Positions 50,845 through 60,150 of a DNA stretch of 64,000 bases are shown here, piece after piece (position 1 is the first letter of the stretch; each line of letters begins with the position of its first letter). The position numbers and the translations under genes were made by a program. The DNA is from JBDTSW01 sp963797835. Lineage in GTDB: Bacteria; Actinomycetota; Thermoleophilia; Solirubrobacterales; 70-9. Below the pieces are notes generated by a model that was not told where the DNA came from, searched no databases, and worked only from the letters and a program-made list of their open reading frames with translations. Location: NCBI GenBank assembly GCA_963797835.1, contig CAWCRN010000026.1:62001-126000 (forward strand), in the 5' to 3' direction.

Positions 50845-52759
50845 GTGCCCGCGGAGCCCCTGTCGATCGCCCAGGTCTCGCCGTATCCCTGGGAGGTCCG
50901 CCACGAGGTCAACGAGTTCGCGGGCAGCGTGGCCAGCCGAGTTGGCCGAGCGTGGGCACCGCGTCCTGATCGCGGCGCCTTCGGAGTCGCGCACCGCCGT
51001 CCGGGAGTCGAAGAAGCTCATCCGCGCCGCGCGTGAGCGGCCCGCCTCGGCGTTCGGGGCGGGCTGGAAGGGCACGCGCCTCGGGGGCGACGGCCCGCCG
51101 GTGCTGGCGCATCGGCTCGGGCCTGCCGATGCTCTCGCTCGGGCCGCGCCCGCGGGCCGCACCGGTCCCGCTCGACATCAACCGGACCGCCGAGATCCTG
51201 CTCGGAGGGCGTCGAGCTGGACGTGGTGCACGTGCACGACCCGTTCATGCCGTCGGCCGCGTCGACCGCGCTGCGTCACTCGCACTCGCTCAACGTCGGG
51301 ACCTTCCACGAGCCGACCGAGCGCGCGCTCTCCACGCAGGTGGCGCGGCCCCTGGTCGAGATCTTCTTCGGGCGGCTCGACGCCCGCAACGTCACGAGCC
51401 GCGCGACCGAGGCGCTGATGGAGCGGTTCTTCCCGGGCCGCTGGGAGCTTGCTGGCGCCCGGGGCCGCGACGGCCGAGCCTGGTGGCCCGCGGCGACGAG
51501 AGCAGCGATCGACACGGTACGCATCGCCTACTGCGCGGTTGAGGAGCGTGGCGGCGTGCGGACGTTCCTGCGGGCGCTGCAGCCGGCTGTCCAGGCGACG
51601 CCGGTCTGGGAGGCGGCGGTCCTCGTGCCAGATCGCCGCGAGCTGCGGATACCACGAGCTCTGCGCGACCGCGTGCGCGTGGTGCGCCCAGGCGAGGCGT
51701 CGCCGGAGCAGGCTCGTCGCCGCGGCCGACATCGTCTGCGCGACGACGGGGGGCTCCTATCCGGCGCCGTGGCTGGTCCGCTCGGCGCTCGCGTCGGGCA
51801 CCGTCCCGGTGTGTTCGCACGTCGCTATCTACGAGGAGCTGACCGGCGACGGGGACCGCGGGCTCCTGTTCGGTCCGGGCGACGTCATCACCCTCGCCGG
51901 CCAGATCGAGCGCTTGATCTCGAACCCACGGCTGCGCGCGCGCCTCGCCCGCTCCGGCCGCGACGCCAGCAGGGACTGGTCGCAGGTGGCCGACGAGGTC
52001 GAGGAGACCTACCGTCGTCTCGCCGCGCGCCGCCACGAGCCGACGGGGAACCCCGAGGTGCGCCGGCGGATCTCTCGCCGGCGGCAGATCCACGTCGACC
52101 TCCACATGCACACCGACCATTCCCCGGACTGCGCGACGCCGCCCCTGGCCCTGCTCGAGGCGGCCAAGGCAGCGGGGCTCGGGGCGATCGCGATCACCGA
52201 CCACAACGAGGTCTCCGGCGCCTTCGCCGCGCGGGAGCTGGCCGAGGAGATCGGCGGGATCAAGGTGATCGTCGCCGAGGAGGTGAAGACCGCCGAGCAG
52301 GGTGAGGTGATCGGGCTGTTCCTCGACGAGCGGATCGAGCGCGGGATGACGATGGCGGAGACGATCGCCGAGATCCGCCGCCAGGGCGGCCTGGTCTACG
52401 TCCCGCATCCGTTCGACCGCCTGCACTCCGTGCCCGACTACGAGCACCTGCTGGACATGGTCGAGGAGATCGACATCCTCGAGGTCTTCAACCCGCGGGT
52501 GACCCTGACCGCGTTCAACGAGGAGGCGGTCCGGTTCGCCGCCAAGTACCGGATCGTCCCCGGGGCCGGATCGGACAGCCACGTGGCCCAGGGCCTGGGG
52601 AGCGTGATGATCCGCCTGCACGACTTCGAGGGCCCGGAGGAGTTCCTGGAGGCGATGCGAAGCGCCGACATCGTCCGCAAGCACAAGAACCTGATCTACG
52701 TGCAGGCCCTGAAGTTCCTCCAGACCTCCGGGGGCCGCGGCGGCCTCGGCAAGCAGTGA
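50845..52759 (+). CDS. Fusion: GT4-like glycosyltransferase + PHP phosphoesterase domain (several frameshifts)
   Basis: About 638 residues. GT part: SIAQVSPYPWEVRHEVNEF, LAERGHRVLIAAPSESRTAV, VELDVVHVHDPFMPSAAS, LNVGTFHEPTERAL, VRIAYCAVEERGGVRTFL and, in an unbroken final frame, IVCATTGGSYPAPWLVRSAL, GTVPVCSHVAIYEELTGDGD, GLLFGPGDVITLAGQIERLI. That frame continues without a break (VADEVEETYRRLAARRHEP) into a PHP domain: QIHVDLHMHTDHSPDC (metal site HMHTDHS), AIAITDHNEVSGAF, GLVYVPHPFDRLHS and VPGAGSDSHVAQGLG. Indels near 50930, 51130, 51205, 51455 and 51710 affect only the GT half. PHP domains hydrolyse phosphoesters; joint action on a phosphorylated sugar donor or lipid is possible. Confidence 0.8.
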
Positions 52760-53442
52760 TGCACGGCGGCGGTGCGGCAGGAGCACGGGACCCCTCGTCA
52801 AAGAAGGACGCGGCCGGGCGCAACCCCGGGGATGCGATGCCTACGACCGACGATGAGATCCAGGAGAAGTACCTGGAGCGCGCGATACGTGAGCTGAACT
52901 CGCTCACGCAGCGCCTCCAGGAGTGCTCGCACTGCCCGCGCGGGAACCTGATGCCGGTGCTGGGCTCGGGCCACCCGCAGGCCGACATCATGCTGCTCAA
53001 GTTCGCGCCGACGGCGGCGGAGATCGAGGAGGGCGTCGCCTTCTACGGCCGCAGCGGCAACGCCCTGATGAAGAGCTTCACCCGGCTCGGGATCGACCCG
53101 CTCGCCGTCTACGGAACCCTCTGCGTCAAGTGCCCGGTATCCGATCCCTCGCTGGCGGGGGCCGAGTGCGTCGACCGCATCGTCGAGGAGATCGCGATCG
53201 TGCAGCCGCGGATGATCGTGATCATGGGCGAGAAGGCCATGACGGTTCTGAACGACGTCGACGTGCCGCTCGGCGGCGAGCTGGGCCCGGCGATGGGCGA
53301 GGTGCAGTCCTACACGCCGACGATCGATGCCCTGCTGGTCCCCGACATCGACGAGTCGCTCGACTCCGAGGACTCGAAGCGCGCTTTCTGGTCCGCGTTC
53401 CGTGCGCTCGGCGACTGGTACGCCGAGCTACCTCCCTACTGA
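52759..53442 (+). CDS. Uracil-DNA glycosylase-superfamily protein with altered catalytic motifs
   Basis: 227 residues; ATG 52759 overlaps the previous stop (TGATG), although ATG 52837 is a possible start. Four Cys fit the family 4 iron-sulfur cluster: CSHCPRGN, LCVKCPVSD and GAECVDRIV. The fold order matches (PVLGSGHPQADIMLLK, FYGRSGNALMKSFTRLGID). But the family's GEAPG loop reads KFAPTAAEIEEG and the final HPS loop is absent (TIDALLVPDIDES). So it may bind DNA or nucleotides without ordinary uracil excision. Confidence 0.75.
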   Translation: MHGGGAAGARDPSSKKDAAGRNPGDAMPTTDDEIQEKYLERAIRELNSLTQRLQECSHCPRGNLMPVLGSGHPQADIMLLKFAPTAAEIEEGVAFYGRSGNALMKSFTRLGIDPLAVYGTLCVKCPVSDPSLAGAECVDRIVEEIAIVQPRMIVIMGEKAMTVLNDVDVPLGGELGPAMGEVQSYTPTIDALLVPDIDESLDSEDSKRAFWSAFRALGDWYAELPPY

Positions 53443-53443
53443 G

Positions 53444-54220
53444 CTAAGGCGCGGCGGCCTCGGCGACGGCGATCATCGCCTCGGCGCTGGCGGAGGCGAG
53501 GCCGCGGACCACGGTGACGTCGAGCGCAGTGAAGCGGGCGAGCTGGCGCTGGGCGTCGTCGCGGTCGGCGGCCGCGACCCCGACCGTGCCCTCGGGCTCG
53601 CCCAGGCGGTCGAAGTGGTTTCGGTAGCCGTCGTGGAGGTCGCGGTAGAACGCCTCCTCCTTGGCGAGGCGCTCGGCGGCGTCCGGGCCCACCGCGGTGC
53701 GCACGTAGCCCAGCACCGGAGGCGTCTCGCGGCCGGCCTCGCGGGCGCCGGCCTCAACGTGCTCGCGGGCGGAGGCCGCGAACTCGGGGGTCATCCAGTT
53801 GAAGAAGGCGCCGTCGAAGCTCGCCCCCGCGAGCGCACACATCCTGGGGCCCATCGCGGCGAGGACGAGGCGGACGTCAGGCAGCGCCTCGCGAAGCGCG
53901 GGCAGCGCCTCCCGCATCGCGGTCAGCGGCCTCGGGGAGAAGCCGGCCCCGACCCCAAGCCAGACGCGGGCCGGATCGAGCCCGGTCCGGTCGAGGTGGG
54001 CGGCGATGTCCGCGGGCGTGTGGCGGTCGAGGGCCATCACCGCGACGCCAAGGTCGAGGGCCGGCGCGGCCTCGCCGAATACCGCGAGGGTGTCCAGCCC
54101 CAGCGCGCCGGGGTGGTCGTTCGACCACATCGAGCCGTAGCCCAGCTCGGCGCAGCGGGCAGCCAGCGGCCGCGCCACCTCAGGGTCCAGCCCGGCCGCA
54201 ACTCCGAATCCGCGGTCCAC
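53444..54220 (-). CDS. LLM-class F420-dependent oxidoreductase
   Basis: 258 residues, a short TIM-barrel luciferase-like protein. RCAELGYGSMWSNDHPGALG, LDLGVAVMALDRHTPADIAA, RVWLGVGAGFSPRPLTAMRE and VRLVLAAMGPRMCALAGASF match the family, where the GVGAG strand binds F420 or FMN. Intact; its plus-strand neighbour ends 2 nt away. Substrate unknown. Confidence 0.85.
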   Translation of the reverse strand: MDRGFGVAAGLDPEVARPLAARCAELGYGSMWSNDHPGALGLDTLAVFGEAAPALDLGVAVMALDRHTPADIAAHLDRTGLDPARVWLGVGAGFSPRPLTAMREALPALREALPDVRLVLAAMGPRMCALAGASFDGAFFNWMTPEFAASAREHVEAGAREAGRETPPVLGYVRTAVGPDAAERLAKEEAFYRDLHDGYRNHFDRLGEPEGTVGVAAADRDDAQRQLARFTALDVTVVRGLASASAEAMIAVAEAAAP

Positions 54221-54230
54221 GGCTCGGACC

Positions 54231-55596
54231 CTACCCGCGCTCGAGCAGCGCCACGCACTCGACGTGCGGCGTCTGCGGGAACATGTCGACGGGGCGGACG
54301 CGCTTCAGCTGGTAGCCCGCCTGCCTCGAGCTGGGCGGCGTTCGGCGCCAGCGTCGTCGGGTTGCAGGACACGTACACGATCCGCCGCGCCTCGCACTCG
54401 ATGACCCGGCGCACGATCTTCTTCGAGAGCCCGGCGCGCGGGGGGTCGACGACCACCACGTCGGGCCGGCCCGCCTCCTCGAGGAGGGGCCGGATCCCGA
54501 GGCGGGCGTCGGCGGCGGTGAAGCGGGCATTCGCGATGCCGTTGCGGCGGGCGTTGTGTTCGGCGTCGGCGATCGCCTCGTCCACCTGCTCGATCCCCCA
54601 GACCTCGCCCGCGTGTGGGGCCAGGTTGAGGCTGATGGTGCCGATGCCGCAGAAGAGGTCGAAGACCCGCTCGCTCCCGGTCAGTCCGGCGAACTCGATG
54701 GCGACCCCGTAGAGGTGCTCTGCCATCTCCGTGTTGGTCTGGAGGAAGGCCGGGTGGGCGACCCGGAAGCGAAGGCCGCGGATCACCTCCTCGAGGTGTT
54801 CCTCACCCAGGACTCCCGTGGGGCCGTTCGTGCCCGACCCCGGTCCCTCGATCACGGTGTGGAGGTCGACCGGTGGGCGAGTGAACGCCGCCGGCGAGGT
54901 GACGAGCCGCGTCTGCACCTGTCCCGTCCGGGCGGAGTCGCGGACGACCAGGTTGCGCAGCACGCCGTCGCGCGCACGCGGGTCCCACGCCGGAATGCCC
55001 TCGGAACGAGCCCATGCCCGCACGGCGTTGCGGGCCTCGTTGGAGGGCTCGGAGGCGAGCTGGCAATCGTCGACGTCGACCACCTCCTGCCAGCTCCCCC
55101 GGCGGTGGAAGCCGAGCAGGGTCACGCCGTCCCGCTCCCCGAACGAGTACTCGAGCTTGTTGCGGTATCGCCACGTCTCCTCGGCCGCGAGGATCGGCTC
55201 GAGCTCGAAGCCGTCGAGGCGCCCGATCCGCCGCAGCGCCTCGTCGACCTGCGCCTGCTTCTCGGCGAGCTGCGCCTCGTAGGGGAGCCCCTGCCAGGCG
55301 GCGCCCGGGCACGGCTCGCCGTCGTGGACACAGGTGTCGGCCACGCGGTCGGGCGAGCGGCGCAGCAGCTCGACGGCGGTGGCCTCGCCGTGGCTTCGCT
55401 TCGACTTGCCGATCCGGGCGCGGACGCGGTCGCCCGGGAGGCCGCCGGAGACGAAGACGACGTAGCCGTTGGCCCGGGCGACCCCACGGCCGCCCTGGGC
55501 CAGGGAGTCGATCTCGAGCTCGAGCTCCTCGCCGCGGGCCGGCCGCGCGGAGCCCGGCACGCCGGCTGCCTCCTGGGTCTCCGCTCGCGGGGTCAC
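54231..55596 (-). CDS. rlmD: RNA (uracil-5-)-methyltransferase, RlmC/RlmD/TrmA family (one frameshift)
   Basis: GTG 55596. TRAM domain first (EELELEIDSLAQGGRGVARA, YVVFVSGGLPGDRVRARIGK), an iron-sulfur-type region (TCVHDGEPCPGAAW), then the SAM domain: VFDLFCGIGTISLNLAPHAG, VVVVDPPRAGLSKKIVRRVI and the catalytic Cys in IVYVSCNPTTLAPNAA. An indel near 54325 shifts to YQLKRVRPVDMFPQTPHVEC and the stop at 54231. About 455 residues. Makes m5U in rRNA or tRNA; target cannot be told by eye, so the symbol is provisional. Confidence 0.88.
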
Positions 55597-55618
55597 GCTG
55601 AATAGGGTGACAACCCTG

Positions 55619-57136
55619 ATGCCAGTGGACCTCGATGCCTATCGGAGTGGCGCGGAGACGTTCATCTCCGAGCTCGACCGCGAGTACTACCTGCACATGG
55701 CGGGCCACAAGCCCGAGCTCGAGATCGAGCCCATCTACGCCGAGCACGCGGGCCTGTTCGACCGCTCGATGGTCGCGGCGATCCGCGATGCCTCGGCGGC
55801 CCCAACGCCGGGCAGCGACGAGGCGCGTCGTCTGCGCTACCTCCTCGCCTTCGCCCTCGATGGGCTTGTGGGGCGCGAGACCCGGGCGGAGGCCGAGGAG
55901 GAGGCCCGGCTCGAGGCCAGCATGGAGGTGGAGACGGCGGGAGGAACCGTCCCCTACCGCCAGGTGCAGATCGAGCAGGCGAACGAGCCGGACGCAGGAC
56001 GTCGGGCCGAGCTCGAGGCGGCCCGCGACGCCCTCATGGCCGAGCGGCTCAACCCGCTCCACCTGGCGTCGCTCGAGCGCGCCCGCGCCGTCTGCCGCGA
56101 GCTGGGGTGGGCCGGCTATGCCGACGCGTACGCCGAGGTGCGAGGGATCGACTTCGCGCGGCTGGCGGCGCAGACGCGCGCCTTCCTCGAGGCGACGGAG
56201 AGCGCCTACGCCGGGCTCGTCGACCCGCGGCTCGAGGCCGCCGGCCTGCCCCCGCTGGGGCAGCTCCACCGCTCCGACCTGCCGCGGTTCTTCCGCTCCA
56301 CCGAGCTCGACCCCCTCTACCCGGCCGAGCGGCTGGTCGATTCGCTGGACGTCACGCTCAGGGGCCTCGGCGTCGACCTCCGCGCGCAGGCGAACGTGCA
56401 CCTCGACACCGAATCGCGGGAGACCAAGTCGCCGCGCGCGTTCTGCTCACCGGTGCACGTGCCCGACGAGGTCTACCTCGTCATCGCGCCGGTCGGCGGG
56501 CCCGACGACTACGCGGCGCTCTTCCACGAGGCTGGGCATACCGAGCACTACGGCAACACATCCGCGGCGTTCCCGTTCGAGTTCCGCTACCTCGGGGACA
56601 ACTCGGTCACCGAGTCGTTCGCGTTCCTGGTCCAGCACCTCACCGAGGACCCGGTATGGCTCGGCGACGTGCTCGGGGTGGAGGACACGTCGGTGCCGGT
56701 CGCACAGGGTCGCGCCACCAGGCTCGTCTATCTGCGGCGTTACGCGGCCAAGATCGCTTATGAGCTCGAGCTGCACGCCGCCGCCCCCGATCTCGTGGCG
56801 ATGCCCGCCCGCTACTCGGAGCTGCTCGGCGGCGCGACCCGCATCGCCTGGCCCGAGACCCCGTTCCTCGCCGACGTGGATGCCGGGCTCTACGTCGCCT
56901 GCTACCTGCGCGCCTGGGCGCTCGAGACGCACTGGCGCCGCGCCCTTCGCGAGCGCTTCGGCGAGCGCTGGTACCGCTCCGAGGAGGCGGGCCGCTGGCT
57001 GCTGGGGCTGTGGGCGCAGGGGCAGCGGCTGAACGCCGACGAGCTGCTCGCCGATGAGCTGGGCGAGGAGCTGGACTTCGGGGCGCTGGGGGCCGAGGTC
57101 GCGGAGTGGGCCGCCGAGGGACAGCGGATAGGCTAG
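55619..57136 (+). CDS. M3-like zinc metallopeptidase
   Basis: 505 residues, intact. Helical N-terminal half (ISELDREYYLHMAGHKPELE), then the zinc site ALFHEAGHTEHYGNTSAAFP (HExxH near residue 304) and the third ligand Glu in DNSVTESFAFLVQHLTED about 28 residues on, as in M3/oligopeptidase F-type enzymes. ATG 55619 chosen; TAGGGT lies 10 nt upstream. Cytoplasmic by lack of a signal. Divergent from rlmD across a short AGGGT/ACCCT inverted repeat. Confidence 0.85.
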   Translation: MPVDLDAYRSGAETFISELDREYYLHMAGHKPELEIEPIYAEHAGLFDRSMVAAIRDASAAPTPGSDEARRLRYLLAFALDGLVGRETRAEAEEEARLEASMEVETAGGTVPYRQVQIEQANEPDAGRRAELEAARDALMAERLNPLHLASLERARAVCRELGWAGYADAYAEVRGIDFARLAAQTRAFLEATESAYAGLVDPRLEAAGLPPLGQLHRSDLPRFFRSTELDPLYPAERLVDSLDVTLRGLGVDLRAQANVHLDTESRETKSPRAFCSPVHVPDEVYLVIAPVGGPDDYAALFHEAGHTEHYGNTSAAFPFEFRYLGDNSVTESFAFLVQHLTEDPVWLGDVLGVEDTSVPVAQGRATRLVYLRRYAAKIAYELELHAAAPDLVAMPARYSELLGGATRIAWPETPFLADVDAGLYVACYLRAWALETHWRRALRERFGERWYRSEEAGRWLLGLWAQGQRLNADELLADELGEELDFGALGAEVAEWAAEGQRIG

Positions 57137-57171
57137 GCCCGTCCGTCCCAGCGACGAGGAGGTACGACCAG

Positions 57172-57693
57172 ATGGAGTCAGGCTCAAGCGGCAGCGGAGG
57201 GTCTCAGGGCGTAAGCGATCGTCTGGCCGCGGTGGTCGAGGACCTGCGCAAGACGGCCGAGAGCGCGAGCGGCGACGTCCGCGCGCGGATCGACGATGCG
57301 GTCGAGCAGGTCCGCGAGGCGGCCAGCGAGGCGCAGGCGCGGGCGGAGGAGACGACCGGCGAGCTGCGCGGTCAGCTCGAGAGCGTCCGCGACTGGGTGC
57401 AGTCGGCGACGAGCGACCTGCTGGACGAGGTCCAGAAGGAGATCGACAAGCGCCGCGCCCAGCTCACGGGCTCAGGCGGCGACTCGGGCTCGAGCGGCGG
57501 CTCCTCGAGCGGCAGTGTCTCGGACCGCATGACCGACAGGCGGCTTAGCCGAGCCGCTTGTCTATCGCGGCAAGCACGGTCTTGCGTGCCTTGCCGCGTT
57601 CTCCTGGGCTCTCACCTTCCTGCAGGTCGGCCTTGGAGAGGTCGCCGAGGCGCGACTTCACCTGCGCTGCGGTCAGCTGGTCGTAGGCGGTGA
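57172..57693 (+). CDS. Coiled-coil, Ser/Gly-rich small protein; 3' end uncertain
   Basis: ATG 57172 with GAGGAGG upstream. After a Gly/Ser leader (ESGSSGSGGSQG) comes a long amphipathic helix (RLAAVVEDLRKTAESASGDV, IDDAVEQVREAASEAQARAE, DEVQKEIDKRRAQLTGSG) and a Ser/Gly tail. Phasin- or apolipoprotein-like in look; no family recognised. The frame runs to 57693, antisense to the next gene; an indel near 57500 would end it at the TGA of 57532, which is more likely. No function assigned. Confidence 0.6.
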   Translation: MESGSSGSGGSQGVSDRLAAVVEDLRKTAESASGDVRARIDDAVEQVREAASEAQARAEETTGELRGQLESVRDWVQSATSDLLDEVQKEIDKRRAQLTGSGGDSGSSGGSSSGSVSDRMTDRRLSRAACLSRQARSCVPCRVLLGSHLPAGRPWRGRRGATSPALRSAGRRR

Positions 57694-58155
57694 TCGGGTC
57701 GCCGGGCGCGCCCGCGCGCCGGCGGAGCCGGTCGGCCTGGGCGAGCGCGGGGTCGGCGGTGTCGCGGGCGGTCTTCGCGACCTTCCGGCCGGTGGCGGTG
57801 GCGCGCTTGCGGGCCGGCTCCACGCGGGACTCGACCTCCTTGCGCGCCTGGTCGAGGAGCTTCTCCAGATCGCGGACCAGGTCGTCGCTCGCCTTGCGCC
57901 CGCGGGTGACGAGGCTCGAGATCAGCTCGTTGGCGTCGTCCCGGGTCATCCGTCCGCGCTTGACGGCGTCGTCGAAGACCTCCTGGATGCGCTCGCGGGG
58001 AATGGTGAGGCTGCGGTCGAGGGCGTCGCGGTAGGCCTGGACGCTCTTGTCGGCGCGTGATGCCGCCGTGGAGCGCGAGGAGCCGCCTTGGCCTTCGACT
58101 TCGCCTTCGACTTGCTGCCCGACTTCTTGGCGCCCTTCGCGTTCGTCTTGGCCAT
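57545..58155 (-). CDS. Lys/Ala-rich helical protein with Rho-N-like C-terminus (one frameshift)
   Basis: MAKTNAKGAKKSGSKSKAKS at ATG 58155, a highly basic leader; after an indel near 58060 SVQAYRDALDRSLTIPRERI, RMTRDDANELISSLVTRGRK and LVRDLEKLLDQARKEVESRV form long helices, and the end YDQLTAAQVKSRLGDLSKAD-LQEGE resembles the small SAP/Rho-N-like module (DUF8129 type) of actinobacterial proteins. About 203 residues. Phasin-like or nucleoid-associated; unknown. Confidence 0.7.
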
Positions 58156-58191
58156 CCGGATCTCCTTCGTTCGAGGACCTGGCGGGTGGGA

Positions 58192-59007
58192 CTATCTCAC
58201 GGCGCCGGTGACGGCGAACTCAGCCTCGACCGGGGCGTGGTCGGAGAGGCGGATGGCGAGGCCGTCCTCCGTCACCTCCCTCGCCTCGGGCGGCCAGCGC
58301 AGGGGCGGCTGGATCACGTCGAGCCCGCGGGCGAGGACGTGATCGATCGCGTCCCGCTCCGTCGGCTCCGAGAGGCCGAAGCGGGCGGTCAGCTCGTCGA
58401 AGGCGCCGCTCCGCTCAGGCCGCAGGTTGAAGTCCCCGCCGAAGATCAGGGGCTCGCCCGCGGACCACTCGACGGCCCGCTCGGCGCCGCGGCTGAGTTC
58501 CTCGGCGGCGAGCGCGTCGGCCGTGCTCGCGTGGACGTTCGCGATCGAGACGCCGGAGTCGAGGCGGGTGAAGGCGAGCGCTCGCCGCTCGGGCCTGGTG
58601 GTCAACTCGAGCTCGCGCCGCTCGGCTATCCCCCCGGCCGCGGGGCGAACCAGGGTCAGGTTCGAGCCGCCCTCGTTGGAGGCGATCAGGTCCGGGTTGT
58701 GGCGGGCCAGCAGCGCCCGCAGGCCGCCGAGCGAGTTGCGTGAGGTCAGGACGATGTGCGCCTCGGCGCCGGTCGCCCGGGCAAGGTCGGCCGCCCACCG
58801 CGGCGGGCACTCCTGCAGCAGCGCCACGTCCCAGTCGGCCCCTGCGAGCAGGCTCGAGAACTCGTCCAGCAGGTCGCGGTTCACCTGGAGGTGGGTGTCG
58901 TTTCGCTCGTCGAGTCGGAGGATCCGCGAACGGCAGGTCCGGAGGGCCGGGTCGGGCGGGAAGTCGCGGCCGTGGAAGAGGTTCCAGCTGAGGATGCGAA
59001 GGCGCAC
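58192..59007 (-). CDS. Endonuclease/exonuclease/phosphatase-family protein
   Basis: 271 residues, intact, cytoplasmic. RILSWNLFHGRDFPPDPALR with the Asn ligand, DVALLQECPPRWAADLARA with the catalytic Glu, SIANVHASTADALAAEE, IFGGDFNLRPE (GDFN), DAIDHVLARGLDV and RLSDHAPVEAEFA (SDH). A complete set of active-site motifs for Mg-dependent phosphodiester or phosphomonoester hydrolysis. Unrelated in length and N-terminus to the secreted member at 44558. Substrate unknown. Confidence 0.88.
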   Translation of the reverse strand: MRLRILSWNLFHGRDFPPDPALRTCRSRILRLDERNDTHLQVNRDLLDEFSSLLAGADWDVALLQECPPRWAADLARATGAEAHIVLTSRNSLGGLRALLARHNPDLIASNEGGSNLTLVRPAAGGIAERRELELTTRPERRALAFTRLDSGVSIANVHASTADALAAEELSRGAERAVEWSAGEPLIFGGDFNLRPERSGAFDELTARFGLSEPTERDAIDHVLARGLDVIQPPLRWPPEAREVTEDGLAIRLSDHAPVEAEFAVTGAVR

Positions 59008-59066
59008 CCGCCAAGTATCGGGGCAGGCGGCGGGCGTCGGCTTGTGCGTACCATGCCCGGCTTCCC

Positions 59067-59950
59067 ATGGCCCGGCACCTGATCACCGGTGAGGAGCTGG
59101 AGGCGACGCGAGATCGCCAGCCTGCTGGCGCGCGCCGAGGCGCTGAGGGAGGGCCGCGCCGCGGGGGAGGGCGCGTGAATCGCTGCGCGGCCGCGCCGTG
59201 GCGCTGTTCTTCGAGAGTCCCTCCACGAGGACCAGGGTCTCGTTCCAGGTCGGGGTCGCGGAGCTTGGCGCGCACCCGCTGGCGCTTCGGGCCGACGAGC
59301 TGCAGCTCGGGCGCGGTGAGTCGATCGCCGACACGGCGCGGGTGCTGTCGCGCATGGTGCACGCGATCGTCATCAGGTCGGGCTCCGACGAGACCGTCGA
59401 GGAGCTGGCCGCCGCCTCCGAAATCCCGGTCATCAACGGGCTGACGCCCCGCCACCACCCGTGCCAGGCGCTGGCCGACCTGCTGACGCTGCGCCAGCGC
59501 TTCGGCGCCCTCGCCGGGCTGAAGCTGGCCTACGTCGGCGACGGCAACAACGTCGCCCGCTCGCTCGCGCTGATCGGCCGGGCGGCGGGGGTCGAGGTGC
59601 GCGTTGCCTCGCCCGAGGGCTACCGGCTGGAGCCCGGGCTCGCGGCGCTCGACACCGGCGACCCCCTCGAGGCGGCCGAGGGCGCCGACGCCCTCTACAC
59701 GGACGTCTGGGTATCGATGGGCGACGAGGCGGAGGCCGACCGGCGCCGCGCCGACCTCGCGCCGTACCAGCTCAACGCGGAGCTGCTGGCTGCGGCGTCG
59801 GAGCGGGCGATCGTCCTCCACTGCCTGCCCGCCCATCCCGGCGAGGAGATCACCGAGGACCTGCTCTACGGCGACCGCTCGGCCGTCTGGGACCAGGCCG
59901 AGAACCGCCTCCACGCCCAGAAGGCGCTGCTCGAGCTGCTGCTGGGCTGA
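59067..59950 (+). CDS. argF: Ornithine carbamoyltransferase ArgF (two frameshifts)
   Basis: MARHLITGEELEAT at ATG 59067, corrected frames giving IASLLARAEALREGR and then ALFFESPSTRTRVSFQVGVA with the carbamoyl-phosphate loop SPSTRT. Further: GRGESIADTARVLSRMVHAI, NGLTPRHHPCQALADLLTLR with HPCQ, VWVSMGDEAEADRRRADLAP and the ornithine-site HCLPAHPGEEITEDLL. Breaks near 59107 and 59175. About 293 residues. No other arginine gene is near. Confidence 0.92.
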
Positions 59951-59966
59951 GCGGGCTCAGCCCGCT
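59948..59966 (+). terminator. Hairpin terminator of argF
   Basis: Perfect 8-bp stem GAGCGGGC/GCCCGCTC with TCA loop, starting in the argF stop codon. Confidence 0.6.
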
Positions 59967-60056
59967 CGCGCCCACTGAGCGTGTAGTTGACCACCTATGC
60001 GGTGGTGAATCCCACACTCGACCAGCACGGGTGCCCGCCTAGACTCTTGGCCGCCC

Positions 60057-60129
60057 GGCCCCGTGGTGTAACGGTTAGCACGCCAGGTTTTCAACCTGGA
60101 AGCGTGGGGTTCGACTCCCGCCGGGGCTA
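60057..60129 (+). tRNA. tRNA-Glu (anticodon TTC)
   Basis: Acceptor GGCCCCG/CGGGGCT with discriminator A; D stem GTGT/GCAC; anticodon stem CCAGG/CCTGG around TTTTCAA, anticodon TTC; T arm GTGGG/CCCGC with TTCGA. One extra G in the GGGG run before TTCGA makes the T loop 8 nt, probably an indel. CCA is not encoded. Confidence 0.92.
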
Positions 60130-60150
60130 GGTTCGTTCCGACGCGACCTG

